Positions 34,215 to 42,314 of a stretch of DNA of 64,000 nucleotides are shown here, one piece after another. A model generated the notes under the pieces. That model saw only the letters and a list, made by a program, of their open reading frames with translations. It ran no database searches and was not told where the DNA came from. The DNA comes from Raineyella sp964402325 (GTDB lineage: Bacteria; Actinomycetota; Actinomycetes; Propionibacteriales; Propionibacteriaceae): NCBI GenBank assembly GCA_964402325.1, contig CAYOBI010000005.1, positions 1-64,000 on the forward strand. The letters are read 5' to 3'. The stretch's first letter is position 1. Each line of letters starts with the position of its first letter. A program made the translations under genes and the position numbers.

Positions 34215-34598
34215 GTGCCCACTGGCAAGGTGCGGTTCTACGACGCCGAGAAGGGCTTCGGATTCCTGACCAAGGACGGCGGCGGGGACGTCTACGTACG
34301 TTCCAACGCCCTTCCCGAGGGCGTGACGACGCTCAAGCCCGGGCAGCGGGTGGAGTTCGGCGTGATCGAGGGACGCAAGGGCGAGCAGGCGCTCAGCCTG
34401 CATCTGGTCGACAAGCCGGTGTCGGTCGCCAAGGCCTCCCGGAAGAAGCCCGAGGACATGGCCGTCATCGTCGAGGACCTGATCAAGATGCTCGACCACC
34501 TCGCCGCCAGCTACCGCCGCGGTCACTTCCCGGACGCCAAGTCGGCGGAGCGTACGGCGCACGTGCTGCGCGGCATCGCCGACGAGCTGGAGCTGTGA
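34215..34598 (+). CDS. Cold-shock domain protein with C-terminal extension
   Basis: A 127-residue protein. Residues 1-65 form a cold-shock domain: GKVRFYDAEKGFGFLTKDGG carries the RNP1-like motif, and DVYVRSNAL is in the RNP2 position. The domain is somewhat diverged from the compact 67-residue CspA type. The second half (about 66-127) is a helical extension, containing MAVIVEDLIKMLDHLAASYR and ERTAHVLRGIADELEL, seen in the longer actinobacterial form. The GTG has a GTGAGG ribosome-binding site. It binds RNA or single-stranded DNA; the role of the extension is unknown. Confidence 0.9.
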   Translation: MPTGKVRFYDAEKGFGFLTKDGGGDVYVRSNALPEGVTTLKPGQRVEFGVIEGRKGEQALSLHLVDKPVSVAKASRKKPEDMAVIVEDLIKMLDHLAASYRRGHFPDAKSAERTAHVLRGIADELEL

Positions 34599-34628
34599 CC
34601 TACGCGAGGGCGTGACATGATGACGGAC

Positions 34629-35432
34629 ATGGCAGCCTCCAGCGAACCCGAAGCCCGCAGGGCACCGCGACCGAAGCTGGACGCGGTGACCGCAGCGGCG
34701 GTGGACCTCGCCCGCGAGGCAGCGCTGGCGAGTTCCGGCACGCATGCGGTCGGCGAGCACCTCGGGACGATCGCGGAGGGTGACCGGGTGGTCACCCACC
34801 TCTTCGAGTGCACCCATCCGGGCTACCGCGGCTGGCGGTGGAACGTCACCTTGGTCCGGGCCGCCCGGGCCAAGGTGCCGACGGTCGACGAGGTGGCCCT
34901 GCTGCCCGGCGCGGACGCCCTGCTGGCGCCCGCCTGGGTGCCGTGGGCCGACCGGGTCTCGCCCGATGACCTGACCCCCGGGCTGCTGATGCCGACCCCG
35001 GCCGAGGACGAGCGGCTGGAGCCGGGCTTCACCGGTGGCGACCACGCCGCCGACCGCGATCCGGCCGAGGCCTCGCAGACCCGCGCCGTGGTGGCCGAGC
35101 TCGGCCTGGGCCGGGAGCGGCTGCTGTCGCCGTACGGTCGGGAGGAGACCGCGGAACGCTGGCTGACCGGCGACGGCGGCCCGGACAACCAGATGACCAA
35201 GCAGGCGCCCGGCCCGTGCGTCAGCTGCGGCTACTTCATCCGCCTGCAGGGCAGCCTGGGGACGATCTTCGGGGTCTGCGCCAACCTGATGTCGCCCTCC
35301 GACGGGACCGTCGTGGCGGTCGACCACGGCTGCGGCGCCCACTCCGACGTGGCCGACGAGGCGCACGCGTCGGACCGGTCCGCGCCGGTCTGGGACACCA
35401 TCACCGTCTCCGAGGGCTCCCTCTTCGACTGA
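34629..35432 (+). CDS. DUF3027 family protein
   Basis: A 267-residue actinobacterial protein. It reads PKLDAVTAAAVDLAREAAL at the front, then HLFECTHPGYRGWRWNVTLVRA, a family signature. Near the end is a possible metal site with Cys and His: GPCVSCGYFIRL, FGVCANLMSPSDG and VDHGCGAHSD. The function is unknown. ATG 34629 is favoured because CATGAT lies 7 bases upstream; ATG 34617 and 34620 lie within or next to that hexamer. It follows the cold-shock gene by 30 bases, an order also seen in related genomes. Confidence 0.82.
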   Translation: MAASSEPEARRAPRPKLDAVTAAAVDLAREAALASSGTHAVGEHLGTIAEGDRVVTHLFECTHPGYRGWRWNVTLVRAARAKVPTVDEVALLPGADALLAPAWVPWADRVSPDDLTPGLLMPTPAEDERLEPGFTGGDHAADRDPAEASQTRAVVAELGLGRERLLSPYGREETAERWLTGDGGPDNQMTKQAPGPCVSCGYFIRLQGSLGTIFGVCANLMSPSDGTVVAVDHGCGAHSDVADEAHASDRSAPVWDTITVSEGSLFD

Positions 35433-35517
35433 CCGGTACAGCTCGACCCACCGGAACCGTGCCGCGCCTCGGTGTTTCCTGAGTGGTCCATGAGACCAAC
35501 ACGTAACGTACGACCAA

Positions 35518-35523
35518 TAGGCT
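35518..35523 (+). promoter_or_regulatory. Predicted -10 element of the purine permease gene (leaderless)
   Basis: TAGGCT ends 6 bases before ATG 35530, with no Shine-Dalgarno sequence. Confidence 0.55.
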
Positions 35524-35529
35524 GCCGCC

Positions 35530-37020
35530 ATGGAATCTGCTGCATCCACCACGGCACCCACCCCCACCGGACAGGGGGAGCGCGGCGTCCTGGACCGTTG
35601 GTTCGAGCTCACCGCGCGGGGATCGACCCTCGGCCGCGAGGTCCGCGGCGGTCTGGTCACCTTCTTCGCGATGGCGTACATCATCGCCCTGAACCCCGCC
35701 ATCATCGGCACCGTCCCTGACATCAACGGCAACCTGATCACCGGCCAGCCGGTCACGGACGCCAACATCGCTGTCTCCAAGGCGGCCGTCGCCGCCGTCA
35801 CCGCACTGATCGCCGGTGTGATGACGATCCTGATGGGCGTCGTGGGTCGTTATCCCCTCGCCCTGGCCGCCGGCCTCGGCCTGAACGCACTGCTGGCCTA
35901 CACCCTGGCCCCGATGATGACCTGGCCGCAGGCGATGGGCCTGGTCGTGCTCGAGGGCGCCCTGATCACCGTCCTGGTGCTCACCGGCTTCCGGACCGCC
36001 GTGTTCAAGGCCGTCCCGGCCTTCATGCGGGCCGCGATCAGCGTCGGCATCGGTGTCTTCATCACCTTCGTCGGCCTGGTCGACGGCGGCGTGATCCGTC
36101 CCGCCGAAGGCACCCCGGTCACCCTCGGCATCAACGGCAGTCTGCAGGGCTGGCCGATCGGGATCTTCCTGTTCGGCCTGCTGCTCGCCGCGGTGCTCTA
36201 CACCCGCAACGTCCGCGGCAGCCTGCTGATCGCCATCATCGTCACCACGATCGTCGCGGTGCTGGTCCAGACCGTCACACCGCTGGGCACCGTCTTCGGT
36301 GGCCAGGTCGACGGCTGGAAGTCCAACCCGCCGGTGCTCGGCTCCTGGCATGCGCCCGACTTCCGGCTGCTCGGCAACGTCGACGTCTTCGGCGCCTTCA
36401 CCCAGCGCGGCCTCACCGCCCTGGGCGTCGTGCTGCTGATCTTCTCCCTGCTGCTGGCGGACTTCTTCGACACCATGGGCACCGTGGTGGCCGTCGGTGC
36501 CGAGGGCAAGCTGCTCGACGGCAAGGGCAACCCGCCGCACCTCGGCGGCATCCTCGTCGTCGACTCGCTCGCCGCGATGTTCGGCGGCCTCGGCTCGTCC
36601 TCCTCGAACACCTCCTACATCGAGTCGATCTCCGGTGTCGCCGAGGGTGCCCGGACCGGCATCGCCTCGATCGTCACCGGCGCCTGCTTCCTGGTCGCCA
36701 TCGTGGCCTCCCCGGTCGTCTCGCTGATCCCGGCCGAGGCCGTTTCCCCGGTGCTGGTCATCGTCGGCGCGCTGATGATGTCGAGCGTCACCGAGATCAA
36801 GTGGTCGCGAATGGAACAGGCCATCCCGGCCTTCCTGACCATCGTGTTCATGCCGTTCGCCTACTCCATCACCGTCGGCATCGGCATCGGCTTCATCATG
36901 CTGGTCATCCTCGAGATCGCCAAGGGCCGCGCCCGCGAGGTGCACCCGCTGATGTGGGTCGTCTCCGGCCTGTTCGTCATCTACTTCCTGCAGGGTCTGC
37001 TCGGCCAGATCGTCGCCTGA
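35530..37020 (+). CDS. NCS2-family purine (adenine/hypoxanthine/guanine) permease, AzgA-like
   Basis: A 496-residue membrane transporter with about 13 hydrophobic segments. It begins with the AzgA-type block FELTARGSTLGREVRGGLVTF FAMAYIIALNPAI (split here). LLLADFFDTMGTVVAVG is the substrate-site helix of this group, and GLGSSSSNTSYIESISGVAEGARTG is another strong mark. These proteins import adenine, guanine or hypoxanthine with protons. It stands alone between DUF3027 and a convergent LysR-type gene. No purine riboswitch is possible if the mRNA is leaderless. Confidence 0.94.
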   Translation: MESAASTTAPTPTGQGERGVLDRWFELTARGSTLGREVRGGLVTFFAMAYIIALNPAIIGTVPDINGNLITGQPVTDANIAVSKAAVAAVTALIAGVMTILMGVVGRYPLALAAGLGLNALLAYTLAPMMTWPQAMGLVVLEGALITVLVLTGFRTAVFKAVPAFMRAAISVGIGVFITFVGLVDGGVIRPAEGTPVTLGINGSLQGWPIGIFLFGLLLAAVLYTRNVRGSLLIAIIVTTIVAVLVQTVTPLGTVFGGQVDGWKSNPPVLGSWHAPDFRLLGNVDVFGAFTQRGLTALGVVLLIFSLLLADFFDTMGTVVAVGAEGKLLDGKGNPPHLGGILVVDSLAAMFGGLGSSSSNTSYIESISGVAEGARTGIASIVTGACFLVAIVASPVVSLIPAEAVSPVLVIVGALMMSSVTEIKWSRMEQAIPAFLTIVFMPFAYSITVGIGIGFIMLVILEIAKGRAREVHPLMWVVSGLFVIYFLQGLLGQIVA

Positions 37021-37077
37021 CGACGCAGCGCCCTGTCCCCACGGGTCCCGGCCCGCAGGTCGCCCGACGCCTCGGCG

Positions 37078-37791
37078 TCAGCGGCGGCCCGTGCGCCGGG
37101 GCCCGCTCTTCTTCCGCGGGGCCGGCTTCGGGGCGGGGGCGGGGACCGGTTCGCCCGGTACGGGGGACCGGGAGCTGTTCGCGGTCCGGCCGCGGACGAT
37201 GCCGATGAAGAAGTCGGTCCGCCCGTCGGAGCGGTCGGCCGGCCAGGCCAGGCCGACCCGGGACCGGGCGACGCCGGTGACCGGGCGGGCGGTGACCTCC
37301 TTGCGGTGGTGCAGCCGGGCCAGCGACCTCGGCACGATGACGATGCCGGTGCCGGCCGCGACCGTCGCGATCGCCTGCTCCAGGGTCAGCCCGGGCACCG
37401 GGTGGCGGGTGCCGTCGGCGACCTCGGTGGCGACGTCGCGCCAGGCGGGCACCTCGTCGGGGTCCTGCAGCAGGTGTTCCTCGGAGAGGTCGGTGACGTC
37501 GACGGTGTCGTACGCCGCGACCGGGTGGTCGGTCGGCACCACGACGACCGGCTCCTCCTCGTACAGCGGGATCACCGACAGCCCGTCCGGCGGCACCGGC
37601 AGCCGGACCAGCGACATGTCGGCGCGGCCGTCCCGGAGCACCGCCAGTTGGTCCTCGTCGGGGACCGGCAGCAGCTCGAGGGGCACCCGGCGGACCCGTT
37701 CGCGCCACTTGCGCGCCCAGGTGTCGGGGGAGACCCCGGGGACGAACGCGATCCGTAGCGGCGGGGGGACCTCGGGCGGGACTGCGGACAT
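37078..37791 (-). CDS. LysR-type substrate-binding domain protein without a DNA-binding domain
   Basis: A 237-residue protein whose body (about residues 10-200) is the effector-binding domain of LysR regulators: LRIAFVPGVSPDTW, LRDGRADMSLVRLP, PLYEEEPVVVVPTDHPVA, and TVAAGTGIVIVPRSLARLHH. The helix-turn-helix that LysR regulators carry is missing. The C-terminal tail is Pro/Ala/Lys-rich and basic. The ATG has a GAGGAGGA ribosome-binding site 6 bases away, which argues that this short start is real. It is divergent from the DUF5997 gene, a pairing common in actinobacteria. A small-molecule-binding role is likely; the ligand is unknown. Confidence 0.85.
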   Translation of the reverse strand: MSAVPPEVPPPLRIAFVPGVSPDTWARKWRERVRRVPLELLPVPDEDQLAVLRDGRADMSLVRLPVPPDGLSVIPLYEEEPVVVVPTDHPVAAYDTVDVTDLSEEHLLQDPDEVPAWRDVATEVADGTRHPVPGLTLEQAIATVAAGTGIVIVPRSLARLHHRKEVTARPVTGVARSRVGLAWPADRSDGRTDFFIGIVRGRTANSSRSPVPGEPVPAPAPKPAPRKKSGPRRTGRR

Positions 37792-37839
37792 CCTTGATCC
37801 TCCTCGTCGGCCGGCTGGCGGCCACCCTAGTCTGGTGGG

Positions 37840-38211
37840 GTGACGAAGTCAGCGCACTCCCAGAGCATGAAGCCGGCGACGGCCGCCCGCAAGCTCGGCA
37901 TCCATCTGCCGGCCGCCCCCGAGGAGTTCCGGCAGGGCGAGGTGACCCGCGAGGAGCTCAACGCCCTGATCGCCGAGCCGCCGGCCTGGCTGGTAGAGCT
38001 GCGCCGCAACGGCCCCTACCCGCGTGCCGAGGTGGCCCGCAAGCTCGGCGTGTCCAACTCCGGGCTGGCCCGGGCCGGGATCACCGAGGCGCTGACCGCC
38101 GACCAGATCCAGGAACTGCTCCGGACCATGCCGGCGTGGCTGGTCCGGGAGCGCTCCACCCAGGCCGAGGTGCGCGCCGAGAACGCCCGGCTGAACGCCG
38201 AGCGGCGCTGA
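37840..38211 (+). CDS. DUF5997 family protein
   Basis: A 123-residue protein. It reads SMKPATAARKLGIHLPAAP, then a repeated pattern of PPAWLVELRRNGPYPR and TMPAWLVRERSTQ, with AEVARKLGVSNSGLARAGI between, which looks like a helix-turn-helix. It could be a small DNA-binding partner of the divergent LysR-type effector protein, which lacks one. That is an inference from gene order only. GTG 37840 has TAGTCT 6 bases upstream and no ribosome-binding site. Confidence 0.82.
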   Translation: MTKSAHSQSMKPATAARKLGIHLPAAPEEFRQGEVTREELNALIAEPPAWLVELRRNGPYPRAEVARKLGVSNSGLARAGITEALTADQIQELLRTMPAWLVRERSTQAEVRAENARLNAERR

Positions 38212-38277
38212 CCCGGGGCTTCCTCCGGTCCTGACCACGGGGGGCCCGGCCGGTGCGGACAGCGACGGCCGCGGGTC

Positions 38278-38283
38278 TACACT
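38278..38283 (+). promoter_or_regulatory. Possible -10 element of pyc
   Basis: TACACT about 75 bases before the pyc ATG. It would leave a leader of about 70 bases; no clear -35 element is visible. Confidence 0.35.
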
Positions 38284-38358
38284 GCGGTGTGGTCCCCCTC
38301 ACAACGGCGTGTCGGTGGCCCTCGAATCAGCCTCCTCCTCGGCCGCGAAGGTGTGTGC

Positions 38359-41300
38359 ATGTTCAACAAGGTCCTGGTCGCCAACCGTGGCGAAATCGCT
38401 GTCCGTGCGTTCCGCGCCGCGGTCGAACTCGGGGTGAAGACCGTCGCCGTGTTCCCGTATGAGGACCGGAACGCGGTGCACCGGATCAAGGCGGACGAGG
38501 CCTACATGATCGGCGAGAAGGGCCACCCGGTCCGCGCCTACCTCGACATCGACGAGATCATCCGGGCGGCCAAGGAGGCCGGGGCCGACGCGATCTACCC
38601 GGGCTACGGCTTCCTCTCGGAGAACCCGGACCTTGCCGAGGCCTGCGCCGCCAACGGCATCATCTTCATCGGTCCCTCCAAGGAGACCTTGGAGATGGCC
38701 GGCAACAAGAAGCACGCCATCGACTCGGCCCGCCGCGCCGGGATCCCCACCTTGAAGTCCTCCGATCCGTCCACCGACCTCGACTACCTCGCCGGCCAGG
38801 CCGACGTGATCGGCTTCCCGGTCTTCGTCAAGGCCGTTGCCGGTGGCGGTGGCCGCGGCATGCGCCGGGTCGACGACCCGGCCGCCCTGCGCGAGGCGAT
38901 CCAGGCCGCGATGCGCGAGGCGGAGTCGGCGTTCGGCGACGCCACCGTCTTCATCGAGCAGGCCGTCGGACGCCCCCGGCACATCGAGGTGCAGATCCTC
39001 GCCGACCGGCAGGGCGACACCGTCCACCTGTTCGAGCGTGACTGCTCCATCCAGCGCCGGCACCAGAAGGTCGTCGAGCTCGCCCCGGCCCCGCACATCT
39101 CCGCGGAGCTGCGCGCAGCGCTGACCCGCGACGCGGTCGCCTTCGCGAAGTCCATCGACTACACCCTGGCCGGCACCGTCGAGTTCCTGCTCGAGACCGA
39201 GGGGCCGCGGGCCGGCCAGCACGTGTTCATCGAGATGAACCCCCGGATCCAGGTGGAGCACACCGTCACCGAGGAGATCACCGGGGTCGACCTGGTCCAG
39301 GCCCAGATGCGGCTGGCCGCGGGCGAGACCCTTGCCGACCTGGGGCTGTCCCAGGACTCGATCCAGATCATGGGCGCGGCGATGCAGTGCCGGATCACCA
39401 CCGAGGACCCGGCCAACGGGTTCCGCCCCGACACCGGGGTGATCTCGGCCTACCGCTCCGCCGCCGGCGCCGGCGTACGCCTCGACGGTGGCACCGCCGC
39501 GACCGGCGCGGTGATCAGCCCCCATTTCGACTCCCTGCTGGTCAAGCTGACCACCCGGGGCCGCGACTTCCCGCAGGCCGTGGCCCGGGCCCGCCGGGCG
39601 TTGGCCGAGTTCCGGATCCGTGGCGTGGCGACCAACATCCCCTTCCTCCGGGCGGTGCTGGAGGATCCCGACTTCCAGGCCGGCAACATCTCGACCGCGT
39701 TCATCGACGAGCGCCCCGCGCTGCTGAACGCCCGCACCTCGCTGGACCGCGGCACCAAGGTGCTCTCCTGGCTGGCCGACGTGACGGTGAACAAGCCGAA
39801 CGGCGAGTCGCCGATCAGCGTCCACCCGCGCACCAAGCTGCCGGCGATCGACCTGCGCACGCCCGCGCCGGCCGGCTTCCGCCAGCAGTTGCTCGAGCTG
39901 GGGCCGGAGGGGTTCGCCGCCGCCCTGCGTGCCTCGGACCGGCTCGAGGTCACCGACACCACCTTCCGGGACGCGCACCAGTCGCTGCTGGCCACCCGGA
40001 TGCGGACGTACGACATGCTGGAGTCCGCCCCGTACCTGCAGCGGATGCTGCCGGGGCTGTTCTCGGTCGAGGCGTGGGGCGGCGCGACGTACGACGTGGC
40101 GCTGCGCTTCCTCGGCGAGGACCCGTGGGACCGGCTGGCGAAGTTCCACGAGGCGCTGCCGGGCATCCCGGTGCAGATGCTGCTGCGCGGCCGCAACACG
40201 GTCGGCTACACGCCGTACCCGACCGAGGTCACCGACGCCTTCGTGCACGAGGCCGCCGAGGTCGGGGTGGACATCTTCCGGGTCTTCGACGCGCTCAACG
40301 ACGTCTCCCAGATGACCCCGGCGATCCGGGCGATCCGCGACACCCCGTCGGTCGCCGAGGTCGCGATGTGCTATTCCGGCAACCTGCTGGACCCGCGCGA
40401 GGACATCTACACCCTCGACTACTACCTGCACCTGGCCGACCGGATCGTCGACGCCGGCGCGCACATCCTGGCGATCAAGGACATGGCCGGCCTGCTCCGC
40501 GCACCGGCCGCGGCGAAGCTCGTCACCGCGCTGCGCGAGCGCTTCGACCTGCCGGTCGTGCTGCACACCCACGACACCGCCGGCGGCCAGCTGGCCACCC
40601 TGGTGATGGCCGCCCAGGCCGGGGTGGACGCGGTCGACGTCGCCGCCGCCCCGATGGCCGGCACCACCTCGCAGGTGTCGATGTCGGCGCTGGTCGCCGC
40701 GATGGCCGACACCGAGCGGGAGACCCGCCTCGACCTGCGCAACGTGACGGACCTGGAACCGTACTGGGACATGGTCCGGCGCGAGTACAGGCCGTTCGAG
40801 TCGGGCCTCGGCTCGCCGACCGGCCGGGTGTACGACCACGAGATCCCCGGCGGTCAGCTGTCCAACCTGCGCCAGCAGGCCAAGGCCCTCGGCCTGGCCG
40901 ACAAGTTCGAGCAGATCGAGGACATGTACGCCGCGGCGGACAAGATCCTCGGCCGGCCCAGCAAGGTCACCCCGTCCTCCAAGGTCGTCGGCGACCTCGC
41001 CCTGCACCTGGTGGCCGTCGGCGCCGACCCGAAGGCGTTCGCCGAGGACCCGGCCTCGTTCGACATCCCCGACTCGGTGATCGGCTTCCTGTCCGGTGAC
41101 CTCGGCACCCCGGCGGGTGGCTGGCCGGAGCCGTTCCGGACCAAGGCCCTGCAGGGTCGTGTGATCAAGGCCGTCGAGGAGACCGTCCCCGCCGAGGAGG
41201 CCGCCGCCCTGGCGGTGTCCGGTCGGGAGCGCCAGCAGACCCTCAACCGGCTGCTGTTCCCCGGCCCGGCCAAGGCACTGGACGAGTTCCGGTCACTGTA

Positions 41301-41760
41301 CGGCGACCTGTCCTCGATGACCTCGATCGACTACCTGTACGGGCTGAAGACCGGTGACGAGCACGTGGTCAGGCTCGGCAAGGGTATCGACCTGCTGATC
41401 GGGCTGGAGGCCATCGGCGAACCGGATGAGCGCGGCTACCGCACCGTGATGACGACGATGAACGGCCAGATCCGCCCGATCCGGGTGCGGGACCGGTCCG
41501 TCGAGACCGATGTCGCCGTGGCCGAGCGGGCCGACACCACCAACCCCGGCCACGTCGCGGCGCCGTTCCAGGGCGTCGTGTCGGTGAACGTCGCCGAGGG
41601 TGACCGGGTGGAGGCCGGCCAGGCCGTCGCCACCATCGAGGCGATGAAGATGGAGGCGGCGATCACCACCGCCGTCGCCGGCGTCGTCGAGCGGGTCGCC
41701 CTGCACGGGCCGCACCAGGTGCAGGGCGGCGACCTGGTGCTGGTGGTCCGCGCTCTCTGA
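38359..41760 (+). CDS. pyc: Pyruvate carboxylase
   Basis: A 1133-residue biotin enzyme that makes oxaloacetate from pyruvate, bicarbonate and ATP. Domains in order: biotin carboxylase (about 1-450; FNKVLVANRGEIAVRAFRA, the ATP loop GGGGRGMRRV, and EMNPRIQVEHTVTEE), carboxyl transferase (about 530-800; TDTTFRDAHQSLLATRMR and MKDMAGLL-type metal block IKDMAGLLRAP), the PYC/OADA regulatory domain, and the biotinyl domain with AMKMEA and Lys1097. ATG 38359 follows a weak GAAGG site and matches the family N-terminus. Together with transcarboxylase it gives the cell two routes to oxaloacetate. Confidence 0.97.
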   Translation: MFNKVLVANRGEIAVRAFRAAVELGVKTVAVFPYEDRNAVHRIKADEAYMIGEKGHPVRAYLDIDEIIRAAKEAGADAIYPGYGFLSENPDLAEACAANGIIFIGPSKETLEMAGNKKHAIDSARRAGIPTLKSSDPSTDLDYLAGQADVIGFPVFVKAVAGGGGRGMRRVDDPAALREAIQAAMREAESAFGDATVFIEQAVGRPRHIEVQILADRQGDTVHLFERDCSIQRRHQKVVELAPAPHISAELRAALTRDAVAFAKSIDYTLAGTVEFLLETEGPRAGQHVFIEMNPRIQVEHTVTEEITGVDLVQAQMRLAAGETLADLGLSQDSIQIMGAAMQCRITTEDPANGFRPDTGVISAYRSAAGAGVRLDGGTAATGAVISPHFDSLLVKLTTRGRDFPQAVARARRALAEFRIRGVATNIPFLRAVLEDPDFQAGNISTAFIDERPALLNARTSLDRGTKVLSWLADVTVNKPNGESPISVHPRTKLPAIDLRTPAPAGFRQQLLELGPEGFAAALRASDRLEVTDTTFRDAHQSLLATRMRTYDMLESAPYLQRMLPGLFSVEAWGGATYDVALRFLGEDPWDRLAKFHEALPGIPVQMLLRGRNTVGYTPYPTEVTDAFVHEAAEVGVDIFRVFDALNDVSQMTPAIRAIRDTPSVAEVAMCYSGNLLDPREDIYTLDYYLHLADRIVDAGAHILAIKDMAGLLRAPAAAKLVTALRERFDLPVVLHTHDTAGGQLATLVMAAQAGVDAVDVAAAPMAGTTSQVSMSALVAAMADTERETRLDLRNVTDLEPYWDMVRREYRPFESGLGSPTGRVYDHEIPGGQLSNLRQQAKALGLADKFEQIEDMYAAADKILGRPSKVTPSSKVVGDLALHLVAVGADPKAFAEDPASFDIPDSVIGFLSGDLGTPAGGWPEPFRTKALQGRVIKAVEETVPAEEAAALAVSGRERQQTLNRLLFPGPAKALDEFRSLYGDLSSMTSIDYLYGLKTGDEHVVRLGKGIDLLIGLEAIGEPDERGYRTVMTTMNGQIRPIRVRDRSVETDVAVAERADTTNPGHVAAPFQGVVSVNVAEGDRVEAGQAVATIEAMKMEAAITTAVAGVVERVALHGPHQVQGGDLVLVVRAL

Positions 41761-41801
41761 GCGCCGGGCGCCGGTCCGCCGGGCCCCGGTAAGCTTGGTC
41801 C

Positions 41802-41891
41802 GTGAAGCTCCGAACCGGTCACCATCTCGTCAGTGCGGTCGCCGTGGCGTTGCTCCTCATCGTCATCATCGGCTCGCTGCTCACGCACTGA
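41802..41891 (+). CDS. 29-residue single-pass membrane peptide
   Basis: A very short ORF after pyc. GTG 41802 has TAAGCT exactly 6 bases upstream, the leaderless pattern used by many genes here. The peptide starts with a basic segment (KLRTGHH) and then has a strong hydrophobic stretch (SAVAVALLLIVIIGSLL) ending in Thr-His. The next gene starts 21 bases after its stop behind a good ribosome-binding site, so both may be on one mRNA. A small membrane protein is likely; the function is unknown. A chance ORF is possible at this length. Confidence 0.5.
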   Translation: MKLRTGHHLVSAVAVALLLIVIIGSLLTH

Positions 41892-41912
41892 GCCGGGCAG
41901 AAGGGAGACCAC

Positions 41913-42314
41913 GTGCGGATCACCGCCGTACGCGCCGTGGCCGTGACGGCCGCCGCGCTCGCGCTCAGCGGCGCCTCGCAGTGGGCGTACGCCGCGCCCG
42001 CGTCGGGCACCGACCGGACCGGCACCCTGATCGCGCTGCTGGCGGCGGTGGGCATCGCCCTCGCCGCCGGCGTGGTCGTCCTGGTGTCACCGGGGCGTCG
42101 CGGGGGGCGGTCGGCCCGTCGCCACCGGGCGCGGGCCGCCGCCGCGGGACCGTACGGTGCCATCCCGCCGGACACGGTGGTCGGCCCGAGGCCGACCCAC
42201 GGCACCCGGATGCGGTTCGAGGACACCGGCGAGATCGAGATCCAGCGGGCCCTGGCCGCCGAGACGCATGCGCGTCGCGCCGACGTCGGGCCCGCCGACG
42301 ACCCCGCAGCCTAG
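41913..42314 (+). CDS. Small exported or membrane protein of unknown function
   Basis: A 133-residue protein. A signal peptide with a likely cleavage site (AVTAAALALSGASQWAYA then APA) is followed by a short loop and a strong membrane segment (TLIALLAAVGIALAAGVVVLV). A basic cytoplasmic tail follows (RRGGRSARRHRARAAA). The C-terminal 50 residues are polar. The topology is therefore N-out with one anchor, or two-pass if the signal is not cleaved. The GTG follows GAAGGGAG. The stop overlaps the convergent serC stop by four bases. Confidence 0.65.
   Translation: MRITAVRAVAVTAAALALSGASQWAYAAPASGTDRTGTLIALLAAVGIALAAGVVVLVSPGRRGGRSARRHRARAAAAGPYGAIPPDTVVGPRPTHGTRMRFEDTGEIEIQRALAAETHARRADVGPADDPAA

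Noticed and set aside
38299..41007. A 902-codon frame antisense to pyc
   Set aside because: Shadow of the pyruvate carboxylase gene; composition dominated by Gly, Val, His, Arg and Asp.
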